Assembly: GCF_042453785.1 (NCBI RefSeq)
Contig: NC_091667.1
Span: 32,356,001 to 32,420,000, forward strand
Direction of reading: 5' to 3'
DNA: 64,000 nt
DNA from: Malus domestica
Lineage: Eukaryota; Streptophyta; Magnoliopsida; Rosales; Rosaceae
Numbering within the stretch: position 1 is the stretch's first letter; each line of letters begins with the position of its first letter. Both the position numbers and the translations under genes were made by a program. Shown in pieces: positions 23,446 through 34,937 of this stretch. The notes beneath the pieces are model-generated. The model saw only the letters and a program-made list of their open reading frames with translations, was not told the DNA's origin and did no database searches.

Positions 23446-26400
23446 ATGGGATTCCACCCGGACACACAGACGATGAACAACAAAGGCAAAGCAGTCGCCG
23501 TCTCAAGCCCCAACATCAACGACATCGACGACGACAACGTTAACATCGGCGTAGACGACTTGGATTTGGACGACGACAACAACCACAGAAGTAGTGGCGT
23601 CTCTTCGACTTCCATCAGATTCTCGTCCCGCAACACTTCCTCCAAATACGACTTTGTCAAGGTTCTTCATTTTCCATTTTTTTCGATTTTTTCTCTCGAT
23701 TTTCTGTTTGGGTCCCAAGAAAATGAATCAGAAATCGAATATCATTTCTGTTTTGCTCATCAGGTGAAGGTCTGGCTGGGTGATAATGCAGATCACTACT
23801 ATGTTCTTTCCAGATTTTTGCTCAGTCGAATGTTGACTGTCACTAAGGTATCGATTTCGTCGACCCAATTCAGTATTTTGATTCAACTGTTCGTTTGTTT
23901 TGGTAAATTGTAATGATTTGATCATGTTATTTAGTGTGAATTTTTGGTCTGGTGATTTGCAGATCCCGAATTATGTAGCGATTAAAATCGCGCTGGAGCT
24001 CAAGAAGCTGCTGATTGACAACAGCCTGCTAGATGTGTATGCTGTCTCCACATTGATTCTTTTTTGTTATTCTGATTTTTCTTGTTGTTGTTTGGATTTG
24101 TATAAATGGTTTCGCTTTTGGGTTCACCTGATGCGTTGCAGTTCGCAGTCCGATTTGGAAGTGAATTTGTTTAAGGTAATGTCATATGCTTGTGTAGTAG
24201 TTGGATAAGTAGTGCACTTTGCAAACTTTCTAGATGCTGATTTGGGTTCATTCTGTATTTGTAGCTTATGGAACGAAGGGGTTATGGGGAAGAGTACATA
24301 AATCGGTACAAGATGATGACCAGGTCAGTCTAAAATCTATATACTCTTAGGAAGTGCCTTGAAACCGAATAAACAAAAGATGGTAAAATTTTACTGAATT
24401 CTATGGTAATACCAGTTTTTTTCTTTGTTGAGACAAATTTGTACAGATTTCACCATCAACGAGTACCATTGGTTATTCTTGTATGTGGAACTGCCTGTGT
24501 TGGAAAGTCGACCATTGCTACCCAACTTGCACAAAGACTAAATTTGCCTAATGTCTTGCAGGTTCTAATATTTGTCATCTGTCATGCTCTCTCTCTCTCT
24601 CTCTCTCCCTCCCTCCCTCTCCCTACTGTTTTCAAGGTGCATAGAGATGTCTTTGACATTTATTTTTCCTGTGTAATTGTTACAGACAGATATGGTATAT
24701 GAATTGTTGCGCACGTCAACAGAGTATGTCCCAATTTCATACATTTCCTTTGTTTTTCATTTGAATGTGCACTAAAACATAGTTTGCAAAAGACTAGTGT
24801 GTCCTATGTTAAGCTGATTAGTTAGTGTTGCGTGTGTTGAAGTCCTTTGTTTTGATGAACAATATTGGAATGCTTATTCTCTCCTTTTATCCAATTCAGT
24901 GCACCATTGACATCTACTCCTGTATGGGAACGAGACTTCAGCTCCTCCGAGGAGTTAATTACTGAATTTTGTAGGGAATGCAGGATTGTCCGTAAAGGTA
25001 ATATCTTTATTAATCCATCTGCTGAGATGTGTCAGATGACTACTTTTGAATTTATAACCTTGAGAAATCAGAAATCTCTTTTTGGCTAGTATATTGATCA
25101 AAGTTCTGAAACATGTGTTTATCAGGATTGGCTGGTGATTTGAAGAAAGCTATGAAAGATGGAAAGCCAATAATAATAGAGGTGTGTTTATTTATGAAAT
25201 CTGTGGATGTCAATCACATTGTGACAAACTTTTGTCCTTTCAAAGTTTTTCCTCTTTCTATCTGTTCCTTTTCATTTCTTTTTTATTATGGAAAGGAGCT
25301 GTTTCAAATATTAAGCTTGAAAAAGCTCATATAGATTCACTACAATATTTTTGTTCCCTCCGTGCTTAGTTTTCTGGAGATTCTGCTCAAGTCTCAATTA
25401 TCTGGTTATGTACCTGAACCTTGTCTTGAAGTGAGAACCAAACAGATGAACTTTTATTGCTCTATTTGCTTAGGTTGGTAATTTTATATTGACTACTTTT
25501 AACAAAGGATTGGGTGTGTGTGTTATATCGTATGGCTTAAGAATCTTTCCTCAAGATGTTCCAGTTTGGGTGCTAAGTTCGTGCTTATGTTAAAAAATCC
25601 ATGATGTTCGCTGCAATACATTTTACGGATGTGACTTTCTAGTTTCCTGGAGGGAGAGAGAGAGAGAGAGAGAATGCTTACCACGGCACTGCATGGACTA
25701 TTGAGTTTTTTAATGCAGAAAAATAAAAAGGGACTTTTTTTAAGGTCGTATATGTGAATTATTTGGATGAACAATTTATCGATGACAATGTCATAAGCAT
25801 TAGCATGCTTCTGTTCACTTAGTTTGGATGATTTCATTTGTTTGATGATAATGGCAGGGAATACATTTGGATCCAAGCATTTATTTAATGGAAGATGATA
25901 ATAAAACACAAGCACAAGAGAAAACTCAGGAGGCAGACCCAGTTGCAGTAGATGGTACCAAAACACAGATGGAAAACAGTTCTCCAATTATAAGCGGAAG
26001 TTCTTCTGAAGTTTTCAACAGTGCTGCACATGTCAGCTGCGAAGAAGGGACACCAACTAACAAGGTGGACAAAGTCTTGGACCACCTGGAAGCTATTGAC
26101 CTAGCCGGAAATGTTTCTGAGGAAAAAGGTTGATCCCCACTGTGGATAATTCTCAGATTGTTTATGTTCTGTTCCAACACACTTAATTTTGGTCAGAAAC
26201 ATAATTAATCAGAAGGCACAGGGCAGACTTGAACATTTAAGATGTCAGTTCTCTGACTACTTTTGTGCGATCCAGGTGAAAGTGTTACTGATCCAGAGTT
26301 GAGTAAACGTACTTCTGTTAAGAAAGAGAAGTCTGGTACCGAACCAATTATTATACCTCTAGTTTTGAAGATGGCTGAGTTTGATCATAAGGTGCGGTCA

Positions 26401-27487
26401 CATTCTCTTTCACTTATATAGTTTATTTTAGTACAAACTCTTTTTCCCACTGTCCTTGTTTTCTGTGTGAGTACAGTTGGCCTTGATTGGTTTTGGTTTT
26501 CTTTCACAATTAACTCGGCATTTATGCCCAGAAGTAGTTGTGACTGCTGTTTTTGTGCATACATATTTATTAGTGCCGTCCCCGCTCTCCTCTCTTAATC
26601 ATAGGCCTCTAAATCCTGAATTGGTATCATTTAGAAAACGTATAGTTCTCGTAGAAAAATGAATACAGATTCTCATGCTTTTATTCTTGGCTCTTGGTAA
26701 AGAATTTCTTGAGTTTTCATGTTGGTGATGTGAGTTTTTCGTTGTTTCTGTTCTTCTCTGAATCTTTCCCTTGTTTTGTAATTTGTGTACCTGTACTTCT
26801 CATTGCAGGCATTACTAGAAGAGGTGATCTCGACTCGTACATTTAGTGATAAATCTATAATCCAGGTATCAAATATTTTTTGTTATCCATGAAGAATGCT
26901 TAAATGTTTGTTAAATGAAGAGTTTCCAATCGGATTTTCATTTTTCACTTTTTTTCAAGATAGCTTATAAGTTGGAAAAATCCCCTCAAACCTTCGTATT
27001 TATCATTTCCAGGATAAAGATAAGCTAATACGCAACTTAAAGACCATCCAGGATTATCTTTGTTCATTCAATTCGCAGGTAAGTTGTTGTTGTATTCAAT
27101 TCGCAGGTAAGTTCTTTCATGTGTTGTAACTCCTTTAATCTTTGATTTGGCCGATTGTTTATTATTGGTTGTCTTATTCTATCATCCTTGATTCAAACAG
27201 GGATTGACAGTCGTCAATATATCATCAACCACATTTCCGCAAACACTGGATTGGCTGCATGGGTATCTTCTTGAGGTACTTATGGTGAACTCTTTTAAAT
27301 TTGTGCTGCCCTGGCCTCTTTAATGCTGCTGAAACCTGGAAATTTTGGATGTTTAATGCCTAACTGGTGGCCCCAAATGAATATGAGAAAGATACATTAA
27401 CTGGTTCCTTGTTTCTTTATACAGTGTATAGAGCATGGTATTTCATCAGTGTCCAATGGAAATAGTAGGCGGCCTGCGGAAAGTTAG
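23446..27487 (+). CDS. P-loop NTPase, LPA1 / 2-phosphoglycerate-kinase-like, copy 1
   Basis: Fifteen exons: 23446-23661, 23764-23847, 23963-24036, 24142-24175, 24265-24323, 24447-24561, 24686-24723, 24900-24997, 25126-25181, 25858-26128, 26276-26391, 26809-26865, 27013-27078, 27201-27275 and 27425-27487. They total 1422 nt, or 473 residues. The Walker A motif GTACVGKST is at about residue 167. Around it are conserved blocks of plant LPA1-type proteins: VKVWLGDNADHYYVLSRFL, FHHQRVPLVILVCG, TDMVYELLRTSTD and FCRECRIVRKGL. Rice LPA1, a 2-phosphoglycerate-kinase-like protein, is needed for normal seed phytate. The true substrate of the family is not firmly known. The N-terminus (residues 1-60) is Asp/Asn-rich and of low complexity. 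A second ATG lies at codon 10. Exon 10 encodes a variable acidic linker. A near-identical gene follows in tandem at 28618-31149. Confidence 0.9.
27066..27114 (+). repeat. Duplicated splice-donor segment after exon 13 of LPA1-like copy 1
   Basis: ATTCAATTCGCAGGTAAGTT occurs twice in direct orientation (about 27067 and 27095) with GTTGTTGT between. Each copy carries a perfect donor, CAG|GTAAGT. The upstream donor keeps the frame, while the downstream one would add 28 nt and shift it. The corresponding site in copy 2 (30766) has only one donor. Confidence 0.8.
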
Positions 27488-28617
27488 ACTGCATTCCGAT
27501 GTTAGCTGAAGGCTGGTATGATTTGGACTTCCATTGTTTTGATCTATTTTTCTCTCTATATCCGTATGGTACATGGATTAAGTATTTTTTAAACAAAATA
27601 ATTACATGGTAAGTTCAAATGAAAAGGGGAAGGTAAAACAAACACGAAAAATATTATGCTCATGACCAGCTTTACATTCATTCCCTTGAGCTAAAATTCA
27701 TTCCTTGGTATCTGTTTTGTGGTTCACGTAGAGCTGGGGAAAAGAACCAGTAACGGTTATGAAACAGTGATCGGCTGGACGATAAAGATCAGCCGATAAA
27801 GATCAAATGTCGGGAAACAAAACGGAGAACAAATACTTATAAGCACCTTTGCAGCAGCAGCAGCTTGCAGAGCAAATTTCTACTTGCATTACTTGTTCTT
27901 TGATACGAGACGCCAGATTTCAACCAAATGCAGCCTCTTTAATGCATCCAAGACTTCACCAAAATTCAATTTTTCGATACGAGATACCAAGTTTCGGATA
28001 AGTTGTTGTCTTCGTATTGTACGTATGTAAAATCAGTCATTAAGTTGTTGTCTTAGTAGTGTTCGTATGTATAACTTAAGGGATACTGTATTTAACATGA
28101 TGTTCTTAACCACTTTTTCGACGATCGACCTTTGGACAGCGACAGTTATATGTGCATCTTCTTCGCCTTTTCTGTGTATATATCAACAAAGAGACGCAAT
28201 AAATTGTCCATCGAGTAATGCTAGGGTTACCATATATTTATAGCACATTTTGATACCGCGTGACGTGGCATGATGTATTCAAAGGAATGCTAAAGGTCAC
28301 CTCGTATTTATACCACATGATATGGTATGTGATATATTCAAATCAATATCCCGTGACTCGATCGACGTGACTATACATTCCATCTCACGAGCAATTTTTC
28401 GGTGCACTCTCTTCTATAACACATGAAATGAAATATCATCGGTGTTATCATCTCAAAATCAATATCAACAAAAACCATTAAGTTGGTTACATCCAAAAAT
28501 AAAATAAAAAAATCAACCAGCTGCATGGATCATCAAAATCTTAGGACGCAACGGCATTAAATCCAAGAATCCAAAGTACATGCAATCTGCATTCTGTAAT
28601 TTACTAATCTGCAGGAG
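27488..28617. other. Intergenic region between the two LPA1-like genes
   Basis: Presumed 3' UTR of copy 1, then AT-rich sequence with repeat-like blocks (27955-28080 contains TTTCGATACGAGA and TAAGTTGTTGTCTT duplicated; 28220-28340 contains two related ATTTATA.CACA blocks). A pyrimidine-rich stretch ending CTAATCTGCAG immediately precedes the start of copy 2 and looks like a splice acceptor. Confidence 0.5.
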
Positions 28618-31149
28618 ATGGGTCCTAGAACCATAACTGCTTCCTCCAAATACGACTTTGTCAAGGTTAGTTTTCTTTTCCTTGATCATTCTTTCTGTTT
28701 GGTTCCTGAGAAAATTGGAGTGGTAATGTTTGTTGTTTCGCAACCAGGTGAAGGTGTGGTTGGGTGATCATGCCGAGCACTACTACGTGTTTTCGAGGTT
28801 TTTGCTCAGCCAAATGTTAACCGTCACCAAGGTGGAATCCAATCTGCATTTCCTTCGTCATGCTTCGTTTGGCTGGTCACAATTCGATCATTTATTTCTT
28901 CCTGCGAAATCTGATGACGAAATTATAATTCTGTTTATTAGATCCCAAATCATGCAGCTATCAGAATCGCTCTTGAGCTCAAGAAGCTGCTTGTGGACAA
29001 CAGCCTTCTAGATGTGTATGTCGCGTCGCGTCCTTCATCCACATTGCTTTGTTCATTTCTTGTTTAGATTTCCACAAATGGCTTAGCTTTGTGCATTTTG
29101 TTGTTGTATCGCAGGTCGCAGTCCGATTTGGAAGCTAATATGTTCAAGGTAATGGCCACACAAGTTGAAGTTGTGAACTTTGCGAAATTTCAACATGTCG
29201 AATTTGATCAGCTTCACAGTTCTATATAATTTGCAGCTTATGGAGCAGAGGGGCTATGGGGAAGAGTACGCAAATCGTTACAAGATGATGACGAGGTCAG
29301 TCCATGGAAAAAATTTCGCTGCGTTATATGGCGGTTCATGATTTTGAAGAAACAATTTGGTGGGGGTTACGTTTCTTTCAGATTTCACCATCAAAGAGTA
29401 CCATTGATCATTCTTTTATGCGGAACTGCCTGCGTTGGAAAGTCGACGATTGCAACACAAATTTCACAGAGGTTGAATTTGCCTAATGTCATGCAGACAG
29501 ATGTGGTGTACGAATTGCTGCGCACATCAACGGAGTAGGTCCTGATTTTATTTAGTTTCTTACATTTGAAGAGAGGAATGTTTCTTGTTTCTCAAGTTAA
29601 AGTTTTTCTGTTCTACATCGAAGTTTTTATACTCTCGTTTGATCCAATTCAGTGCACCATTGGCATCTACTCCTGTATGGGCGCGAGACTTCAGCTCCGC
29701 GGAGGAGTTAATTACCGAGTTTTGTAGGGAATGCAGGATTGTACGTAAAGGTAGTCGCTATATTATATAACAGGAACAGTTTTAAGTCTGTTAGAGAATG
29801 TTTGGAAGATTATGTCTCTTTATTTCTACGTTTCATCTGCTTTGTTCGGTAGGATTGGCGGGTGATTTGAAGAAAGCAGTGAAAGATGGGAAGCCAATAA
29901 TAATAGAAGTATGATAACTGTAAACATCTCACTGCAATTAGTTCAGTTTCCTGTCTCTCTCAGCATATATGATCTCCTTCGTCTTTTAATGGTAATGATA
30001 GGGAATGCATATCGATCCAAACATCTATCTGATGGCGGATGAAAATAAAACACCAGACGAATCCAGAACACACTTGGAAAATGTGCTTGTCAGCTCAGAA
30101 GAAGGGACACCAACAGCTAACAACGCGAACAACGTAGATTACCTGGAAGCTATTGGCCTAGCAGGAAGTGTCATTGAGATTAGTAACGAAGGTTAACCCC
30201 TAATGTGGAAATGATTGCAAAGTTTATGTTGAAGAGTTGAACCATTTAAGATGTTAGTTCTCTAACTCCTTTCATGGCAATGGTGTAGGTGAAAGCGTGA
30301 AAGGTTCGGAGGAGGTTAAAAGTACTTCTGTTTCGAAAGAGAAGTGTGGTCCTGGACCGATTATTATACCTCTAGTTCTGAAGATGGCTGAATTCGATCA
30401 CAATGTGTGGTCACGTCCTCTGACATATTACATAGTTTTAAGATTACAGCATTTCTCGAGTTTTAATTCTTCAAATTTCACCTCATTGCTCCTGTTCTTT
30501 TGCAATCTGCAGGCATTACTAGAGGAATGGTTCTCAACTTTTGCATTCAATGACAAACTAGTCCAGGTATTCACTATTAACCATCTTATATTTTCTGTAA
30601 ATAATGATGAATTATAAGCTTATCGTTCGTTGATTAATCGAAAACTAAACAGTCTGTTTGTTAGAACATTCTCGTGATCTTTTTTTTTACACTTTTCTAG
30701 GACAAAGATAAGCTAGCAAGCAACTTAAAGATCATTCAGGACTATCTTTGTTCATTCAACTCCAAGGTAAGCGCGTTTCTTGTGAATCACGGTTCATATT
30801 TTTACGTTGGCAGATGGTTTATCTTTAGCTAATCTGATTCAAACAGGGATTGAAAGTACTCAACCTGTCAACAAACACATTCAACCCGACGTTGGACTGG
30901 CTGCACGGATATCTTCTCGAGGTACATCTTCTGAGTTATGATAAAACATGTTCGAATTCAAGCAATCCTGCGTGCTTCTTAAATCTGCAAAACTTGGATG
31001 TCGATGTCCAACTCAATATGTTATTCCTTGTCTACGTACACTGCGAACTGGTAGTAATCTTACTCAACTAGCTCATCGTTATATAGCGTATTGAGCAAGG
31101 AATTTCGCCGAAGTCCAACGAAAACAGTAGGCAGCTTCAGGAAAATTAG
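28618..31149 (+). CDS. P-loop NTPase, LPA1 / 2-phosphoglycerate-kinase-like, copy 2
   Basis: Tandem paralogue of the gene at 23446-27487. Fourteen exons: 28618-28665, 28748-28831, 28942-29015, 29115-29148, 29237-29295, 29382-29534, 29653-29750, 29853-29908, 30002-30191, 30289-30404, 30513-30566, 30701-30766, 30847-30921 and 31087-31149. They total 1170 nt, or 389 residues. All frames and splice phases agree with copy 1. Walker A GTACVGKST is intact, as are RVPLIILLCGTACVGKST and the FCRECRIVRKGL block. There are three differences from copy 1. Exons 6 and 7 are fused without an intron (153 nt = 115 + 38). The acidic linker exon is 81 nt shorter. The N-terminus is only 16 residues (MGPRTITASSKYDFVK) against 72. 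The start ATG sits 3 nt after an acceptor-like CTGCAG, so an upstream exon may exist. It looks functional by conservation, but the N-terminus is uncertain. Confidence 0.85.
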
Positions 31150-31490
31150 ACTGCGTTCGTATGTTAGCTCAAGGTATGACTTGGGCTATCATGATGTAAT
31201 TTTTTTTTTCTTTCAACAGTGTACGTCACATAGTTACCTGTTTAACGAATTTGGTTCAATTTTCGGGTTTAGGGTTCAGAATCGGAGAAAAGATTCGGCA
31301 ATCTAAGGGTTCTAAAGCAGCAAACCGATTTGGATGGCGAAGATCAAGTGACAGGATTTGGAGAAATTGCCCTGGCACTCAAAATCTGTTGATAAAATTT
31401 TACAAATCTTTCAGAGTTTTTGTATGGATAGATATTTATGCATTTTTGTGGTGAAATTTATGATTCATTGAAGACTAAAGGTTGAGGGCG

Positions 31491-31625
31491 AGTCTTGGCG
31501 TAACGAAAATGTTATTCTTTTCAGTCATAGAAACAGTCTCTTTGCAAAGGTGTGTACAATAGAGACATCCCCAACCCGACCCTTGCAAATGAAGTTCTTT
31601 GTTGGCTTGAGGTCGCCCTTTATTG
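31491..31625 (+). mobile_element. Au-like SINE
   Basis: It starts AGTCTTGGCGTAACG, then AGAAACAGTCTCTTTGCAAA, GTACAATAGAGACATCCCC and a pyrimidine-rich tail. This is the standard order of Au SINE blocks. It lies between the convergent ends of LPA1-like copy 2 and the aldo-keto reductase gene. Confidence 0.6.
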
Positions 31626-31672
31626 AAGACAAAAGGTTAAATTACATACAAACTACAACAATGTGAAATAAT

Positions 31673-34216
31673 TTAAATTTCATCATCCCATAAATCTTGA
31701 ATTGTTTTGTATGGGCTTGTGGTTTCATTGACTAGAAACTCTCCCCTCATGATCTTCCTTTCCTCCAACTTGTCTATCTCCATGAAATCTTGACCGTCCA
31801 ATTTCAGATCAATGGCTCCAAAGTTCTCCTTAATCCTTTCTGGACTAAAGCTTTTCACAATCATGCTTGATCCCTTTGATAATCCCCACCTTAGAGCAAC
31901 CTACATCAAGTAAAAGAATTTAATTAGCATTTAACAGTTACAGATATTAGTCACATTGGTTAGAATAAACGTGGTTTCCTTATACATATGCGTTAAAATT
32001 TTCCGACTTACAATTTTGTGTAATTTAAAATAGAATATAGCTTACATTAATAAAATAAGCATATATATTATTTTAATTTTTTAATAAAAAATGTAAATAA
32101 GAATTCGTTTGGAAGAACTTTTAAAAGGGATAAAGCATTTTTGGTGAAAATGTTTTTGGAACCAATCATTAGTAAAAATACAAGTAAATCTTGAAAAAAC
32201 ACTTCAAGTGCTTCTTGCATAAAACCTTAAAATGCTTTTGAACCTAAAAACAATTTTTCTAAAAATACTTAAGTCATTTTAAATGTAATTTCAAACGAGT
32301 CATAAATTTGCTATGGTTTTGTTTGTTATTTGATGGGTTTACCTGGGCTGGAGTTGCTTTACGCTTGTTGGCAATGGCCCGGATGATTGGATTGTTCACC
32401 ACAAGTGTTGATCCCCATGAATTCCCAGGCCCACCAAGTGGTGAGTAAGCACTTACATGGATATTGTGGTCCCTACAAAAATCTCGAAGCTTTCTTTGCC
32501 TCCACAGCGGGTGCATTTCGACCTGTGCGTATAAATAATCCCATGTCAAATAACGATTGATGATAACGGAATGAGATTCATTCCGAATTTCTGTGTTTGA
32601 AGTCGATACACTGAGAAATTCAAACCTAATCTAAAAGGCAATCTTAAATCAATAAATCTTTCTATTTTGCAAGGATTAGAGGAAATGAGGAGGAATAATA
32701 TTTATTGTACACAATCTTATTTTCACTTTACAAAAATATTATTTCTACAACTTAAACCAGTAATTTTTTGATAAAAAAATATAACCTTTTAGTTACATAA
32801 TTCAAACATAACCTCGTAAATTTAATTATTTAAATGGTAAATTTTACCTGATTGACAGCTGGGGGAACAGAGGCAAAATCCAGAAGCTGTTCAATCTTTT
32901 TGGTGGAGAAATTGCTGACACCAATGCACCTGCAAAATCCCAAGTCCAGGCACTTCTGCATTCCAGACCAAGTGGTCTCCAAATCCAACGGCTCAAATTC
33001 ATCTTCATCTGGAATGGGATTGCATGCCCATGGCTTCAACTTCACTGGCCAGTGCACTAGGTACATGTCCAAATATTCCATTCCCATGTTCCTGCAACAC
33101 CAATATTAATCGTCTCATTGCAATTTAATCTAAAAACAACTTCGCGCATATTTCACCTGGAATTGTTATTGACGTCGCAAAATATCATCAGACCGTCATC
33201 CATAGTGTTATCGCAGTTATATTTTTTAGGGCTAGTCGTGGTGTAACGGAAAAATTGTTTCTTTATGATCGAAAGGTCACAGGTTTGAATCATGCAAACA
33301 GCCTCTTTGCAAAGTAAAAATAAGGCTATATACGATAGACATTCTCTCCCCGACCATTATAAAGTGAAGAACCTTATTGACTGGAGTCGGCCTATGTTTT
33401 TTTTTTTTTTTAAAGATTTTGAATGGATAAAAGAACTTGCATGGATTCTCATAATCCTAGGCCATGGATTTTTGTGCCCAGATTTCTCCTCGTGGATATG
33501 CTCAATCATTGATCTTTGACCTAAAAGTGTGGGGATCTCCAGAGATCCTGCTGAAAACCCGCAGGCACTGAATTGAAGATGATTTTTCACACTCACATGC
33601 AGTTCGAGAGATTGCAGGACAAATATGTGTAAAAAATGCGGATGTTTATATGTTAATGCACAGTTTCTTACTTGAGAGTTTGCTTGAGTCCTGCAACAGG
33701 GTCATGGTGATCACTACCCCATAACTTAGATGTCACAAAAATGTCTTCCCTCTCTACTTTTCCGTCATGCATTGCCTCTGTCAAAGCGTTTCCGAGAGCC
33801 GGCTCCGAACCATATATCTTCGCTGTGTCGAAATGCCTGTAACCCATCTGCATCACAACCATGCATTAGTTCAAGTAGTTAAGAACAATTACACCCATAT
33901 CCGAAATCTTGAGTTCAGTTTGTCCCTCCCCGATATCGCTTGTGTAAAAAAAGTTACATAAAAGCAAGCGGATAGAAGATAACTGTAGTGTCACAAGAGT
34001 ATATCTCCTTGTGACTACCGTACTAAGTATTATAGACATAAGAAGATATATTTCCGGTGGGATGACATAATTCTCTTGTGTGTGTAGGGTTTGTACCTTG
34101 AGGGCCATATGGACAGCAAGTTCTGTTGTTTTCCTATCGTTTTGGAAGGAATAAGTGCCTAACCCAATGACAGGCATTGTGATTCCACAATTCAATCGAA
34201 CCTGGTTGCTTCTCAT
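31673..34216 (-). CDS. Aldo-keto reductase (AKR4-type), NADPH-dependent
   Basis: Cytosolic NADPH-dependent carbonyl reductase of the AKR superfamily. Five exons on the minus strand (34097-34216, 33672-33847, 32848-33091, 32343-32522 and 31673-31900) give 948 nt, or 315 residues, a normal AKR length. The catalytic tetrad is present: Asp and Tyr in GYRHFDTAKIYGSE, Lys in FVTSKLW, and His in YLVHWP. Other family blocks are GVSNFSTKKIEQLL, AYSPLGG and the cofactor-binding MIVKSFSPERIKEN. It resembles the plant D-galacturonate-reductase, codeinone-reductase-like and methylecgonone-reductase group. The substrate cannot be assigned. It is not a sorbitol-6-phosphate dehydrogenase by its N-terminal and active-site context. 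The start ATG gives MRSNQVRLNCG before MPVIGLGTYS. An in-frame ATG 30 codons upstream is in the leader, after an ETQRERK stretch, and is less family-like. Introns 2, 3 and 4 hold SINE or MITE insertions. Confidence 0.9.
32102..32305. mobile_element. MITE-like insertion in intron 4 of the aldo-keto reductase gene
   Basis: It carries TTCGTTTGGAAGAAC at one end and ATTTCAAACGAGTCAT at the other. Internal GGTGAAAATGTTTTTGGAACC and CACTTCAAGTGCTTCTTGC blocks match the family at 17113-17300 and 19777-20230. It stays clear of both splice sites. Confidence 0.6.
32691..32835 (-). mobile_element. Decayed Au-like SINE in aldo-keto reductase intron 3
   Basis: The minus strand contains AAGATTGTGTACAATAAATA, equivalent to the Au tail module, and a degraded head with TATGTAACTAAAAGGTTAT. 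It is strongly diverged, and the right boundary is approximate. Confidence 0.4.
33229..33412 (+). mobile_element. Au-like SINE in aldo-keto reductase intron 2
   Basis: It starts GGGCTAGTCGTGGTGTAACG, then GAAAGGTCACAGGTTTGAAT (box-B-like), AAACAGCCTCTTTGCAAA, TAAGGCTATATACGATAGAC and CCCCGACC. This is the Au order of modules, ending in a T-rich tail. It lies antisense to the host gene. Confidence 0.65.
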
Positions 34217-34544
34217 CTTTCTTTCTCTCTGTGTCTCTCTCACCCTTCTCTCTGCGTGTTTCTCAATGCAAATATGGCTCCTTTTATATAGAGACATGAT
34301 CAAAAATGTCAAACATCTTAAACTGTTTTCTTAATCCACTTCAACCCCATTAAATATGATTTAAAATTTATTAAACTTGTTTATTAGAGAGCTAATGACT
34401 TTGAAATATATACAGAATCAAGGAATGGGAGATCTTCCATGTCTCTAGGGATTATTCATGAAATGGCAAGACTTAGCTGTACATAAAATATAAAAAAATC
34501 ATATTGTTGTTTGAAAATATTTAGATAAAAGTCAATAGTTAAGA

Positions 34545-34790
34545 TGGTGACACGTGAAACGAAGACCTATAAATATTTTCGGTTAGAAGATGTGACCATG
34601 AGACAGATGATTAGGACAAAAGGAGCAGAAGAAGATCTAGGAAGACGGAATAAAACTTTACGAAAAGATATGAAGTACTTGGTACTAACGAAAGACTTGA
34701 TGCAAAATTAAGCGTAGACATTCTAGGATTCATACAATCAACTTCACTTAGTAAGATAAGACTTCGTCGCTGTTGTATTTATTTAAAAGT
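34545..34790 (+). mobile_element. LINE remnant (3' end of ORF2)
   Basis: The frame reading RKDMKYLVLTKDLMQN, followed after a stop by sequence like the RAQWR-HVADP tail, resembles the C-terminal end of plant LINE reverse-transcriptase ORFs, which typically read RDLKYLGLTEDMALNRAQW. Only about 80 codons remain, with stops. No reverse-transcriptase core is present. Confidence 0.5.
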
Positions 34791-34877
34791 CAACTAATAT
34801 ATGCATGTGTGCCACCATCAAAGCAACAGTTGCTTCTAAGAACAACAGGTGTCACCTCCTACCTTCTCTCAATCTCT

Positions 34878-34878
<1 letters not shown>

Positions 34879-34934
<56 letters not shown>
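34879..34934. repeat. (CT)n microsatellite
   Basis: An uninterrupted run of CT dinucleotides of about 56 bp. It is probably polymorphic. Confidence 0.95.

Positions 34935-34935
<1 letters not shown>

Positions 34936-34937
<2 letters not shown>

Noticed and set aside
25523-25987. 154-codon frame on the - strand
   Set aside because: It crosses an intron and exon 10 of the LPA1-like gene and has a low-complexity composition with no family similarity.
31673-34216. Sorbitol-6-phosphate dehydrogenase (a Rosaceae marker enzyme)
   Set aside because: It is the right superfamily and a tempting organism marker, but the N-terminus, the TAKIYGSE and TSKLW contexts and the C-terminal part fit the galacturonate/codeinone-reductase-like AKR group instead.
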